64,000 nt of DNA from Nocardioides donggukensis (GTDB lineage Bacteria > Actinomycetota > Actinomycetes > Propionibacteriales > Nocardioidaceae): contig NZ_JACYXZ010000003.1 of assembly GCF_014842875.1 (NCBI RefSeq), forward strand, positions 558,001 to 622,000. Direction: 5' to 3'. Position 1 is the stretch's first letter. The number at the start of each line of letters is the position of its first letter. Shown here in pieces: positions 53,331 through 61,950 of the stretch. The notes beneath the pieces were generated by a model. That model worked only from the letters and a program-made list of their open reading frames with translations. It was not told the DNA's origin and ran no database searches. The position numbers and the translations under genes are program-made.

Positions 53331-54733
53331 TGGGCCTGACCCCGGAACTCCTGACAGTCCTGGCGAGCGAAGCGCCGTCCGGGCTGCTCCCCGCACGGCA
53401 GCAGATGGCGCTCTCGCTGGGGTGGCACATCATCCTGGCCTGCTTCGGCGTCGCCCTGCCGGCGATGATCTTCGTGCTGCACTGGCGCGGCGTGGTCAAG
53501 GGCGACGCCGAGGCCCTGGTCCTCGCCCAGCGCTGGGCCAAGTCGTCGGCGGTGCTGTTCGCGATCGGCGCGGTCTCCGGCACCGTGCTCAGCTTCGAGA
53601 TGGGTCTGTTGTGGCCGGGTCTCATGGGGCCGTTCGGCGACGTGCTCGGCCTGCCGTTCGCCTTCGAGGGGCTCTCGTTCTTCGTCGAGGCGATCTTCCT
53701 CGGCATCTACCTCTACGGCTGGGGACGGATGCCCCCGCGCGCCCACCTGCTGACGATCCTGCCGATGGCCCTCGCCGGCGTCGCCGGCACCTTCTCGGTG
53801 CTCTCGGTGAATGCCTGGATGAACAACCCCGACGGCTTCCGGATCGTCGACGGGGAGGTCGTCGACGTGGACCCGTGGGCGGCGATGTTCAACGACGGCG
53901 TGTTCCTGATGTTCGCGCACATGTGGGTGGCCGCGTTCATGGTCGTCGGCTTCACCGTGGCCGGGGTGTACGCCGTGGGGATGCTGCGCGGACGCACCGA
54001 CCGGCACCACCGGCTCGGCTTCACCGTCCCGTTCGGCTTCGCGACCGTCGCGGCCCTGGTCCAGCCGTTGATCGGACACGTGTTGGGGCTGCGGGTCGCG
54101 GAGGCCCAGCCGGCCAAGCTGGCGGCGTTCGAGCTCGCCGAGACCACCGAGCAGCCGGCGCCCCTGCGCCTGGGCGGGCTCCTCATCGACGGGGAGGTGC
54201 GGTGGGCGATCGACATCCCCAAGATCGGCTCGCTGATCGCCCGCAACTCCTTCGACAAGCCGGTGCCGGGGCTGGACCAGGTGCCGCCCGACCAGGTGCC
54301 GCCGGTCAACATCACCCACCTCGCCTTCCAGTCGATGGTCGGCATCGGGACGCTGCTCGCGCTCGCCGTCGTCGTGTTCTGGGTCGCCCGCTGGCGGCGC
54401 CGCGACCTGACCGGCAGCCGGTGGTTCCTGCGGTTCGTGGCGGTCTCCGGCCCGCTGGCGATCATCGCCATGGAGGCCGGCTGGGTCGCCACCGAGGTCG
54501 GCCGCCAGCCGTGGGTCGTCTGGCAGGTGCTGCGCACCGAGGACGCCGCGACGGACAACCCGTACCTGTGGTGGACCCTGGCCGGGACCGTCGTGGTCTA
54601 CACGGCGATGACGGTCGCCGCCTACGTGGTCCTCCGCTCCATGGCGCGCCGCTGGCGGGACGGCGAGGCGGACCTCCCGAGCCCGTACGGCCCGGACGCC
54701 CTCACCGCACCGGCCGGGGACGGCCGGCGATGA
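53330..54733 (+). CDS. cydA: cytochrome bd oxidase subunit I
   Basis: Quinol oxidase subunit of the high-affinity respiratory terminal oxidase, 467 aa, inner membrane. Haem ligands are His33 (GWH), His197 (AHMW) and Met335 (FQSMVG). GRQPW (390-394) marks the haem b595 region. The Q-loop is short, as in the bd-II/CIO-like branch. GTG 53330 is set by a TAGATT box 6 nt upstream. Stop overlaps cydB ATG by 4 nt. No cydDC transporter pair is in the window. Confidence 0.95.
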   Translation: MGLTPELLTVLASEAPSGLLPARQQMALSLGWHIILACFGVALPAMIFVLHWRGVVKGDAEALVLAQRWAKSSAVLFAIGAVSGTVLSFEMGLLWPGLMGPFGDVLGLPFAFEGLSFFVEAIFLGIYLYGWGRMPPRAHLLTILPMALAGVAGTFSVLSVNAWMNNPDGFRIVDGEVVDVDPWAAMFNDGVFLMFAHMWVAAFMVVGFTVAGVYAVGMLRGRTDRHHRLGFTVPFGFATVAALVQPLIGHVLGLRVAEAQPAKLAAFELAETTEQPAPLRLGGLLIDGEVRWAIDIPKIGSLIARNSFDKPVPGLDQVPPDQVPPVNITHLAFQSMVGIGTLLALAVVVFWVARWRRRDLTGSRWFLRFVAVSGPLAIIAMEAGWVATEVGRQPWVVWQVLRTEDAATDNPYLWWTLAGTVVVYTAMTVAAYVVLRSMARRWRDGEADLPSPYGPDALTAPAGDGRR

Positions 54734-55731
54734 GCCTGGAGCTGGCGGTGGTCGCGGCCCTCTTCGCGGGGGTCGTGATCTACGCCGTCTTCGGCGGCGC
54801 GGACTTCGGCTCGGGCTTCTTCGACCTGACCGCGGGCGGCAGCCGTCGCGGCGCCGAGCTGCGCACCCTGGTGGACCACAGCCTCGGCCCGGTCTGGGAG
54901 GCCAACCACGTCTGGCTGATCTACGTGCTGGTGATGTTCTGGACCGGCTTCCCGACCGCCTTCGCGGCCACGATGAGCACGCTCTTCGTGCCGATGGTGC
55001 TGGCCCTGCTCGGCATCGTGCTGCGGGGCGCGAGCTTCGCGTTCCGCAAGTACGCCGCCACGCTGGGTCAGGCGCGTCTGTTCGGGGCGGTGTTCGCCTC
55101 GTCCTCGGTGCTGACCCCGTTCTTCCTCGGCTGTGCCGCGGGCGCGATCGCCTCCGGGCGGGTGCCGGCCTCGGGCCAGGGCGACCTGTTCGCGTCGTGG
55201 CTCACCCCCGCCTCACTGTTCGGGGGCCTGATCGCGGTCGGCACCTGCGCCTTCCTCGCCGGCTCGTTCCTCCTCGCCGACGCGGACCGGGCCGGGCGGC
55301 CGGCCCTCGCCGAGACACTGCGCACCCGCACCCTGGCGGTCGGCGTGGTGACCGGCGCCGTCGTGTTCGCAGCGCTGCTCCCCCTGCGCTCGGACGCGCC
55401 GACCCTCTTCGCGGGCCTGTCCGGACGGGCGCTGCCGCTGATCGTGGTCTCCGCCGTGGCCGGGCTGGCCACCCTGGCGCTGGTGCATCGGCGCCGGTAC
55501 GCCGTGGCGCGCGGCACCGCGGTGGCCGCCGTCGCTGCGGTCGTCCTCGGCTGGGGCGCCGGGCAGTACCCCTGGCTGCTGGTCGACGAGCTCACGATCG
55601 TCGAGGCGGCCGGTGCCGCGGCCACCCTGCAGGGGCTGCTGGTGGTGGTCGCGCTGGCCGGCGTGATCGTCGTACCGGCCCTGACCTACCTGCTCTGGCT
55701 GACCCAGACCGAGGCCTGGACCCAGCACTGA
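54730..55731 (+). CDS. cydB: cytochrome bd oxidase subunit II
   Basis: 333-aa partner of CydA with about eight or nine transmembrane helices. GGADFGSGFFDLTAGG, WEANHVWLIY and the FWTGFPTAF segments are conserved in CydB. The start overlaps cydA (ATGA), so the subunits are translated together. The gene ends the cydAB unit; the next gene, a HAD dehalogenase, has its own promoter box. Confidence 0.95.
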   Translation: MSLELAVVAALFAGVVIYAVFGGADFGSGFFDLTAGGSRRGAELRTLVDHSLGPVWEANHVWLIYVLVMFWTGFPTAFAATMSTLFVPMVLALLGIVLRGASFAFRKYAATLGQARLFGAVFASSSVLTPFFLGCAAGAIASGRVPASGQGDLFASWLTPASLFGGLIAVGTCAFLAGSFLLADADRAGRPALAETLRTRTLAVGVVTGAVVFAALLPLRSDAPTLFAGLSGRALPLIVVSAVAGLATLALVHRRRYAVARGTAVAAVAAVVLGWGAGQYPWLLVDELTIVEAAGAAATLQGLLVVVALAGVIVVPALTYLLWLTQTEAWTQH

Positions 55732-55767
55732 CCCCGCGCCGCACTCCCCGGGTCACCCCCGGAGCGC

Positions 55768-55773
55768 TACGGT
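55768..55773 (+). promoter_or_regulatory. -10 box, near-leaderless start of dehalogenase gene
   Basis: TACGGT ends 7 nt before ATG 55781. It shows that the dehalogenase is transcribed separately from cydAB. Confidence 0.55.
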
Positions 55774-55780
55774 CGGGTGG

Positions 55781-56443
55781 ATGAGCACCAAGGTCGTGAT
55801 CTTCGACGTCAACGAGACCCTCTCCGACCTCTCCCCGCTCGCGGGGGCCTTCGAGGAGGTCGGGCTCCCGGGGTCGGCCGTGAACGCCTGGTTCGCGGCG
55901 ATCCTGCGGGACGGGTTCGCCCTCACCGTGCACGGCGAGCGGCCGGCGTTCGCGGACCTGGTCGGCGACCAGGTGCGGCATCAGCTCGCCGCCCACGGGG
56001 TCGGCACCGACCCGGACGAGGCCGCCGGCACGGTCCTGGACACGTTCATGAGCCTCGAGGTGCATCCCGACGTCGCCGACGGGCTGGCCGCACTGGCCGG
56101 ACGCGGGCTGCGGCTGGTCACCCTCAGCAACGGCTCGGCGAGCGTCGCCGAGGGCCTACTGGAGCGGGCCGGGCTGACCGACCACCTCGAGCGGTTCCTG
56201 TCGGTGGACGACGCCGGGATCTGGAAGCCGGCCCCCCGTGCCTACCAGCACGCGCTGGACGCCTGCCGGGTGTCGGCGGAGGAGGCGGTCCTGGTCGCGG
56301 TGCACGCGTGGGACACCGATGGAGCCAGCCGGGCCGGGCTGCGCTCGGCCTGGGTGAACCGGAACGGACTGCCCTATCCCTCCGCCTTCACCGCGCCCGA
56401 CCTCGAGGTCGCGGACCTGGTCGAGCTCGCGGAGCGGATCTGA
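55781..56443 (+). CDS. HAD-family haloacid dehalogenase type II
   Basis: A 220-aa HAD hydrolase. Nucleophile Asp in FDVNETL, Ser in LSNGS, Lys in WKPAPRAY and HAWDTDGASRAG with the metal-binding Asp complete the active site. The FDVNETL opening is typical of L-2-haloacid dehalogenases, which cleave C-halogen bonds, but broader phosphatase activity is possible. It is a single gene. Confidence 0.9.
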   Translation: MSTKVVIFDVNETLSDLSPLAGAFEEVGLPGSAVNAWFAAILRDGFALTVHGERPAFADLVGDQVRHQLAAHGVGTDPDEAAGTVLDTFMSLEVHPDVADGLAALAGRGLRLVTLSNGSASVAEGLLERAGLTDHLERFLSVDDAGIWKPAPRAYQHALDACRVSAEEAVLVAVHAWDTDGASRAGLRSAWVNRNGLPYPSAFTAPDLEVADLVELAERI

Positions 56444-56611
56444 GGCCGTCGCGGCGGCACGTCCCATCGGGGCCGTGCAACCCGAGGTCCACCGATCCCG
56501 TACGGCAGCGGGCCCGGGCCCTGCCGGGCGAAGGTTGCCGAAGCCCTGCGCCGCCGGGGCAGGCCTGCCTAGCATCGGCGTCACCGCCGTCGCCGTCCCG
56601 GGAGGTCACTC

Positions 56612-57553
56612 GTGCCATCGCCGCATCCGCTTGCCCGGACCCACCGAAGCCGCGCCGTGCTCGCCGCCTTCCTGGCGTGTGTCCTCGTCTCGCCCCTGGG
56701 CCCCGCCGCGGCGTCCGCCGAGGAGCCAGGTGACAACGTCCCGCCCCTCACCTTCAACACGACGCTGTGGGTCGAGGCGGGTACGAACTTCCGCCACCAG
56801 CTGATCGCCCTCGAGGCCAACTACTACGACATCCTCCGATGGACGGTGCTGAGCCCGCCGGATCCAGCCCACGACTTCGCACTGTCCCGGTTCGAGGGAG
56901 TCGTGGAGCTCTCGCCGCCGGCCGGCTTCATCGGAACCACGACGACGACCTATCAGGTCGAGGACACCGGTGGCCTCACGGACACGGCGACGGCCACGTT
57001 CAAGATCTACGAGCGGGTGACGGCCGAGGGCGAGGACTCACTCGGGCAGGTGACCTGGACCAATCCCAACGACGACGGCTTCCTTCTGACCTGGGGGCCG
57101 ACCGGCGACCCCGACGCCAACGGCATCTGGCTGCCGGCAGGGTCGACCGTCACCCGGAGCACCGACCTGGCCCACATCGAGTGGGAGGCGTTCACCCAGG
57201 TGCAGCACGAGATCGACGAGCGCGGCGACATCGTGCACCCGAAGGTGGTCCTGGGCAGCGGCCCCACGACGGTCCTGCAGCACCGCCCGGACGGCGACGT
57301 GAGCCTCCGCTGCGACCGCAGGCGGGTCCGGCTGGTGCTCGACAACTCCGGGAGCACGACTCCCTCCCACTACCGCACCCGGGTCGGCAGCGCCCGGACG
57401 TCGCTGAGCGTGGCCGCCGAGCAGCGCCAGGTGCTGACCGTAGGAACCCGCGGCATGAGGCCCGGCGCCCGGCTGGTGGTCCGCGTGGACGGGCTCGACG
57501 GCGGCGACCCCAGCACCCTCGTCCGCAGCCGCGTGCCGAGGGCCTGCACCTGA
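56612..57553 (+). CDS. secreted protein, Ig/cadherin-like
   Basis: A 313-aa exported protein with a signal peptide ending near AASAEEP. The next 90 residues hold a cadherin-like or Ig fold (VEDTGGLTDTATATFKIYE). The C-terminal half contains Cys, Arg and Asn-rich strands with no catalytic motif. GTG 56612 is preceded by GGGAGG. TAGCAT (56570-56575) could be its -10. The function is unknown; surface adhesion is possible. Convergent with the CC-motif gene, with 5 nt between stops. Confidence 0.75.
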   Translation: MPSPHPLARTHRSRAVLAAFLACVLVSPLGPAAASAEEPGDNVPPLTFNTTLWVEAGTNFRHQLIALEANYYDILRWTVLSPPDPAHDFALSRFEGVVELSPPAGFIGTTTTTYQVEDTGGLTDTATATFKIYERVTAEGEDSLGQVTWTNPNDDGFLLTWGPTGDPDANGIWLPAGSTVTRSTDLAHIEWEAFTQVQHEIDERGDIVHPKVVLGSGPTTVLQHRPDGDVSLRCDRRRVRLVLDNSGSTTPSHYRTRVGSARTSLSVAAEQRQVLTVGTRGMRPGARLVVRVDGLDGGDPSTLVRSRVPRACT

Positions 57554-57558
57554 GCTGC

Positions 57559-57954
57559 TCAACCGGTCGCCGCGAGCGCCCGCTGCACGGCCGCGACCAC
57601 GCCGTCCGGCCCGAGGTCGCCGAGGTCACCGACCCGGTCCCCGTCGACGAGCACTGCGCCGGCCGTGGTGGAGCCGACCGCGGCCCGGAGGCCGGCGGCG
57701 ACCCCGGCCCGGCGGCGTACCGCCCGGAAGGTCGAGGGCAGGAGCCAGGCGGTGTTGCCGGCGTCGACCACCTGCACATCGACGTCGGGCAGGGCCGCCC
57801 GTAGTCGTCGGTAGGCCTCCCCGACCGGGTCGGAGGCCACCGCCTCGGTGTCGTGGGTGCCCTCGAGGCAGACGCCGTCGCTCACCTCGCCGCCGCAGCA
57901 GCCGCCGCCCGCCCGGGCGTCGACCCACGGGCGGACCAGCACGACCCGGGTCAC
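57559..57954 (-). CDS. conserved CC-motif protein next to cstA
   Basis: A 131-aa protein with a RAGGGCCGGE motif near the N-terminus and a DPVGEAYRRLRAALP helix; the remainder looks like a small alpha/beta domain ending VLVDGDRVGDLGDLGPDG. I do not recognise it. The double cysteine suggests a redox or metal role. GTG 57954 lies 13 nt after the cstA stop, so it is very likely co-transcribed with cstA. Confidence 0.7.
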   Translation of the reverse strand: MTRVVLVRPWVDARAGGGCCGGEVSDGVCLEGTHDTEAVASDPVGEAYRRLRAALPDVDVQVVDAGNTAWLLPSTFRAVRRRAGVAAGLRAAVGSTTAGAVLVDGDRVGDLGDLGPDGVVAAVQRALAATG

Positions 57955-57967
57955 CGCGGCCCGCCGC

Positions 57968-59725
57968 TCAGCCGGCCCGGTCGCCGGAGCCCGTGGCCCG
58001 CGCGGCGCCGGCGTCGTCGGACGGGGTGCCGCCCTCCAGCGGTGTGCCGGTGCCCCAGGAGCGGCGCAGCGCGAGGAACGCCTCGACCATCAGCCACACG
58101 GCCAGCACGAAGATGATCGCGTCGAGCGGCGCCAGCACCCACTCGTCTGCCTGGACGAAGTTCTTCAGGTTCACGATGAGCGCCCACGAGGTCATCACCA
58201 GCAGGAAGGTCAGCGGCACCAGCACGGCGATCGGGTTCCGGCCCTGGTGGGTCACCCAGACCGCGACCACGGCCAGCGCCAGGCCGGCGGTGAGCTGGTT
58301 GGTGGTGCCGAAGAGCTGCCACAGGACGCCGAACGTGTAGCCGGCATCGCCGCCGCCGGGCAGCAGAGCCATCGCCAGCGGCACCGCGACGGCGACCAGT
58401 CCGGCCAGGGTGAGGTTGCGGGCCAGCTTCTGCCAGCCGGCGATCTCGGCGATCTCCTGGACGATGTAGCGCTGCAGCCGGACGCCGGTGTCCATGGTGG
58501 TCGCGGCGAACGAGATCACCACGACCGCGGCGAAGATCACCGCCAGGTCGAGCGGGACGCCGAGGTTGTTGGCGAAGACCCCGACGCCGTTGACGAAGTT
58601 GCCGACCGCGCCGTCCGAGGCGGTGGCGAAGTCCGGGTAGAGGCTCGACCAGTCCGCGCGAGTGGCGGCGACGCCGGCGGTGACCGCGAGCAGAGCGCCG
58701 ACCGCCAGGCTGCCCTCGCCGACCGCGCCGAGGTAGCCGACGTGCCGGACGTCCTGCTCCTTGTCGATCTGCTTGGCCGTGGTCCCGGACGCCACCAGGG
58801 AGTGGAAGCCGGAGATGGCTCCGCACGCGATCGTGATGAACAGGAACGGGAAGATCGACGGCGAGCCCTCCGGCACGTCGTTGACCACCGGGGCCGCGAT
58901 CGTGTTCCAGCCGACCAGCATGCCCAGCCCGATCACGCCGAGCGCGATGAAGAGCTGGTGGGAGTTGATGTAGTCCCGCGGCTGCAGCAGCATCCACACG
59001 GGGAGCCGGGAGGCGATGAACGCGTAGGCGAACATGATCACGACCCAGACGTTGCGCGGGTTGTCGACGCCGATCGCGTCGGCGAAGCCGGTCAGGTCGA
59101 TCGGCACCTCCTGGCCGACCCAGATCAGCAGGTAGAGGCCGACCACCCCGAACAGCGACGGCACCAGCGCCGCGGAGCGGGAGCGGTAGATGTACTGCCC
59201 GATCCCGATCGCGAGCGGGATCTCCACGAAGATCGGGATCACCGCGCCCGGGTTGGCGACGAACAGGTTGCCGATGACGACCGCGAAGACCGCGTTCACC
59301 AGCGTCAGCAGGAAGAAGATGATCAGCAGGAAGAGGGTGCGGGCCCGCTTGCTGATGACGTCGTGCGCGATCGTGCCGATGTTCTTCGCACCGTGCCGCA
59401 CCGAGACCGCCAGCGACCCCATGTCGTGCACGCCGGCCGCGAAGATGGTGCCGACCAGGATCCACGCCAGCGCCGGCCCCCAGCCCCAGAACGCGGCGAT
59501 GGCGGGGCCGACGATCGGCGCGGCCCCGGCGACGGAGGTGAAGTGGTGACCGAAGACCACGTGCTTGTTCGTCGGCACGAAGTCGACCCCGTCGGTGAAC
59601 CGGTGCGCCGGCGTGACGTAGGCCGGGTCGCACCCGTAGACGTGGGTCTGGAGGTACGCCGAGTAGTAGCGGTAGCCCAGGAAGAACAGCACTCCGCTGA
59701 TGCCGGCGATGACGATGGCGGGCAC
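57968..59725 (-). CDS. cstA: carbon starvation protein A (peptide/pyruvate transporter)
   Basis: A 585-aa membrane protein of the CstA family with about 15 helices. Recognisable blocks are the TPAHRFTDGVDFVPTNKHVVFGHHFTSVAGAAPI segment, GVHDMGS, FHSLVASGTTAKQ and TTMDTG. E. coli relatives import peptides or pyruvate under starvation. GTG 59725 is preceded by GAGGAG. A dyad lies 24-51 nt upstream and may be an operator. The next gene on the strand is the CC-motif protein. Confidence 0.93.
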   Translation of the reverse strand: MPAIVIAGISGVLFFLGYRYYSAYLQTHVYGCDPAYVTPAHRFTDGVDFVPTNKHVVFGHHFTSVAGAAPIVGPAIAAFWGWGPALAWILVGTIFAAGVHDMGSLAVSVRHGAKNIGTIAHDVISKRARTLFLLIIFFLLTLVNAVFAVVIGNLFVANPGAVIPIFVEIPLAIGIGQYIYRSRSAALVPSLFGVVGLYLLIWVGQEVPIDLTGFADAIGVDNPRNVWVVIMFAYAFIASRLPVWMLLQPRDYINSHQLFIALGVIGLGMLVGWNTIAAPVVNDVPEGSPSIFPFLFITIACGAISGFHSLVASGTTAKQIDKEQDVRHVGYLGAVGEGSLAVGALLAVTAGVAATRADWSSLYPDFATASDGAVGNFVNGVGVFANNLGVPLDLAVIFAAVVVISFAATTMDTGVRLQRYIVQEIAEIAGWQKLARNLTLAGLVAVAVPLAMALLPGGGDAGYTFGVLWQLFGTTNQLTAGLALAVVAVWVTHQGRNPIAVLVPLTFLLVMTSWALIVNLKNFVQADEWVLAPLDAIIFVLAVWLMVEAFLALRRSWGTGTPLEGGTPSDDAGAARATGSGDRAG

Positions 59726-59748
59726 GTCGCACTCCTCACGGCACATCA

Positions 59749-59776
59749 GGATGCACGGGCGGCACGGTGCACATCC
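59749..59776 (-). promoter_or_regulatory. inverted repeat upstream of cstA
   Basis: GGATGCAC (59749-59756) pairs with GTGCACATCC (59767-59776), the latter carrying a two-base insertion, across 10 nt. Position 24-51 nt before the cstA start is where a repressor or activator would act. Nothing else was recognised in 59726-59965. Confidence 0.35.
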
Positions 59777-59965
59777 GAGACTGACGCGCCGGGGCCATCG
59801 TGCGCCCGCCGCCGACCGGCTGGCAACGGGCCGAGCGCCGGGCGGTCGGTCTGGCGCGACGAGCGGTCCCGCCCCACCGCGCCGCGGTCGAGGAGGTCGC
59901 GCGGCGAGCGTCCGGAGACCACCCCGCCGGTCGAGCCGTGAGCGCGGCGGGCGCGGCGGAGCCCC

Positions 59966-59971
59966 TACCCT
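59966..59971 (+). promoter_or_regulatory. -10 box, leaderless start of split-barrel protein
   Basis: TACCCT ends 6 nt before ATG 59978. The transcript would begin at the start codon. Confidence 0.6.
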
Positions 59972-59977
59972 GACCCC

Positions 59978-60742
59978 ATGCCCGACGTCCTGACCGCGGT
60001 CCGCTCCGCCTCGGTGGCCGAGGTCGCGTGGCGGGACGCCGACGGCACGATCCACGTGCGCGGGGTGGTCCCGCTGGTGGGCGGGTCCGGGCCGGTGCTG
60101 GCCTTCCCGTACGCCGACGCGCCGGTCGCCCGCTCGATCGGCGGCGCCGACGAGGTGCTGCTGACGCTGACCGAGCCGCGCTCGACCGGCACCGGCTTCG
60201 AGCCGATGCTGCTGCGCTGCACGCCCACCGTGACCGAGGACCGGGAGGGGCTCCGGTTCAGCTCCGAGCTCCTCGACCAGGAGCTGCGCGGCTACCCACC
60301 GTCCCGGCTGCTGGCGGACTCACCGCTGCTGCGTCGCGAGCACTGGTGGTGGCTGCCGCGGGTGCTGGTCGACCTCTCCGTGACCGCCGCGCACCCGTTC
60401 CGGGCACGCTCCACGGTCACCGACCACCTGCTCGTGGTCGGGGACGGGCCGCTGACGGCCGCCGTGGCCGGCGTGTCCGACCTGATCGGGTCGGCCGACC
60501 CGGAGGTCTCGGTCGACGCCGACCCACCGGGCGGCGGGCCGGCGGTGCTGTTCGGGCAGGACCTGTCCTTCCCGGACCTCGAGCGGTGGCGCCAGTGGTC
60601 CTGGCCGGGCACGTGGGACGGCACCCGGTTCGCGGCCGACTCCGCCCCGGCCCGGGTGGGGCTCCCACCGCCGCTCGGCGTGCTGGCCCGGTGGCGCCGC
60701 CACCGTCGGCTCGAGAAGGCCTGCCGGGCCGCCCTGGGCTGA
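59978..60742 (+). CDS. putative split-barrel (PNPOx-like) protein
   Basis: A 254-aa protein. VAEVAWRDADGTIHVRGVVPLV and LAFPYADAPVARSI strands resemble the FMN/F420 split-barrel fold, and WWWLPRVLVDLS is a conserved helix end in similar actinobacterial proteins. The assignment is moderate and binding of flavin or haem is not shown. The stop is followed at once by an endonuclease I fragment in another frame, so the downstream part of this locus has been rearranged. Confidence 0.6.
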   Translation: MPDVLTAVRSASVAEVAWRDADGTIHVRGVVPLVGGSGPVLAFPYADAPVARSIGGADEVLLTLTEPRSTGTGFEPMLLRCTPTVTEDREGLRFSSELLDQELRGYPPSRLLADSPLLRREHWWWLPRVLVDLSVTAAHPFRARSTVTDHLLVVGDGPLTAAVAGVSDLIGSADPEVSVDADPPGGGPAVLFGQDLSFPDLERWRQWSWPGTWDGTRFAADSAPARVGLPPPLGVLARWRRHRRLEKACRAALG

Positions 60743-60931
60743 CCGTCGGCCGGGGAGGACGAGGGTTCTCCCCCCTACCTGGGACGTCTCTCGGTGCTAC
60801 TCGCATGGAACGCCGGCGACCCGCCGAGCCCGTTCGAGATGCGCCGCAACGACCGGATCTTCGAGACCTGGCAGGGCAATCGGAACCCGTTCATCGACCA
60901 CCCGGAGTGGGCGGAGGCGGTCTTCGGCTGA
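60743..60931 (+). pseudogene. 3' remnant of secreted endonuclease I
   Basis: In frame 2 the DNA after the previous stop reads PYLGRLSVLLAWNAGDPPSP, FEMRRNDRIFETWQGNRNPF, then IDHPEWAEAVFG and a stop. NRNPFIDHPEW is the hallmark C-terminus of the endonuclease I family (PF04231 type). No start codon context and no catalytic HNH half is present, so only about 60 codons of a ~250-aa enzyme remain. The upstream part was deleted up to the split-barrel gene. The remaining frame is free of stops, so decay is recent or the junction is an exact fusion. Confidence 0.7.
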
Positions 60932-60955
60932 GCACCAGCCTGTTCGGGGTCCGGC

Positions 60956-61798
60956 TCAGTCGCCCTCCGGCTTGCGGAGCAGGAACGCGAAGACGGTCAC
61001 CGACGCGAACGCCCAACCCTGGCGGGCCGCCTCGTGCTGGGCGGCCACCGCGGCGTCCGCCTCGGCGCGGCTGACCGCGCCGTCGGCCACCGCCTGGTCG
61101 GCGACCATCGGCAGCAGCGGGGTCTCGAGCAGCATCTCCTGCGAGATCACGACGGCCGACGACCCGACATCGGGGTCGACGAGGAGGCCGGCGGTCATGG
61201 CCAATCGCGGGACCCGCCGCGCGGACCTCGGGTTCGCGACCTGCCCCATGAACGAGCGGTTGATCGCAGCGGCGACATCGGGGTCCACGTCGGAGTGCAC
61301 CCGGGTCTCGTGGTCGGCGTCGAGGACCAGCGCCCGACCACCGGGCCTGAGCACCCTGGCGATCTCGACGAGGGCGGCCTGCGGGTCGTCGACGTGCTGG
61401 AGCACCCGCTCGCACCACACCAGGTCGGTCCCGCCGTCCGGCAGGGGCAGGTCGCCGGCGCTGCCGTCGACGAACTCCACACGGACCGCGCCCTCGAACG
61501 CCCGCTGCTCGGCGATGCCGCGCATGAGCGCGCTCGGGTCGACGCCGACCACCTGCCCGCTCTGGCCGACCAGTCCGGCGAGCGCCCGGCAGATCGTCCC
61601 GGTGCCGCAGCCGACGTCGACGACCCGCTCCCCGCGGCGTACGGCGGCCGCGGCGAGCGCCCAGTCCCGGAGCCGGCGGATCGCCGGGGCCGCGTCCTGG
61701 GCGTCGAGGATCTGCACCATCTGCTGGAGGGTCGCCTCATCGATGGCCTCGGCCCGGAACGCCCGGCCGAGCTGACGTGGGTCGTGGTCTGCGGTCAT
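60956..61798 (-). CDS. SAM-dependent methyltransferase, UbiE/class I
   Basis: A 280-aa class I methyltransferase. Motif I VVDVGCGTGTICRALAG, motif II acidic VGVDPS, motif III DLVWCERVLQHVDDP and post-I VLRPGGRALVLD are present. Resembles arsenite or polyketide/menaquinone methyltransferases; the substrate is not deducible. ATG 61798 follows a weak GGAGGG. The gene ends 25 nt from the endonuclease I remnant. Confidence 0.85.
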   Translation of the reverse strand: MTADHDPRQLGRAFRAEAIDEATLQQMVQILDAQDAAPAIRRLRDWALAAAAVRRGERVVDVGCGTGTICRALAGLVGQSGQVVGVDPSALMRGIAEQRAFEGAVRVEFVDGSAGDLPLPDGGTDLVWCERVLQHVDDPQAALVEIARVLRPGGRALVLDADHETRVHSDVDPDVAAAINRSFMGQVANPRSARRVPRLAMTAGLLVDPDVGSSAVVISQEMLLETPLLPMVADQAVADGAVSRAEADAAVAAQHEAARQGWAFASVTVFAFLLRKPEGD

Positions 61799-61950
61799 CA
61801 GGGCCCTCCGCCGCTCGCCCGTCCAGGACTCTCCCTCACCTCGAGCATCCCCCGCACCACCAAGGCGCCGCACTAGGGGGCGACCCCGGTTCCCGGACGC
61901 CCGGTCGGGTCAGGTGCCGCGACGCAGGCGCGCGCTACCTCGGTCGCCGC

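Noticed and set aside
52217..54319. 700-aa minus-strand frame opposite cydA
   Set aside because: It is a shadow frame; the plus strand holds cydA with all haem ligands and the membrane-protein gene.
53330..55731. cydDC exporter genes next to cydAB
   Set aside because: Neighbouring frames have no ABC motifs; the following gene is a HAD dehalogenase with its own promoter.
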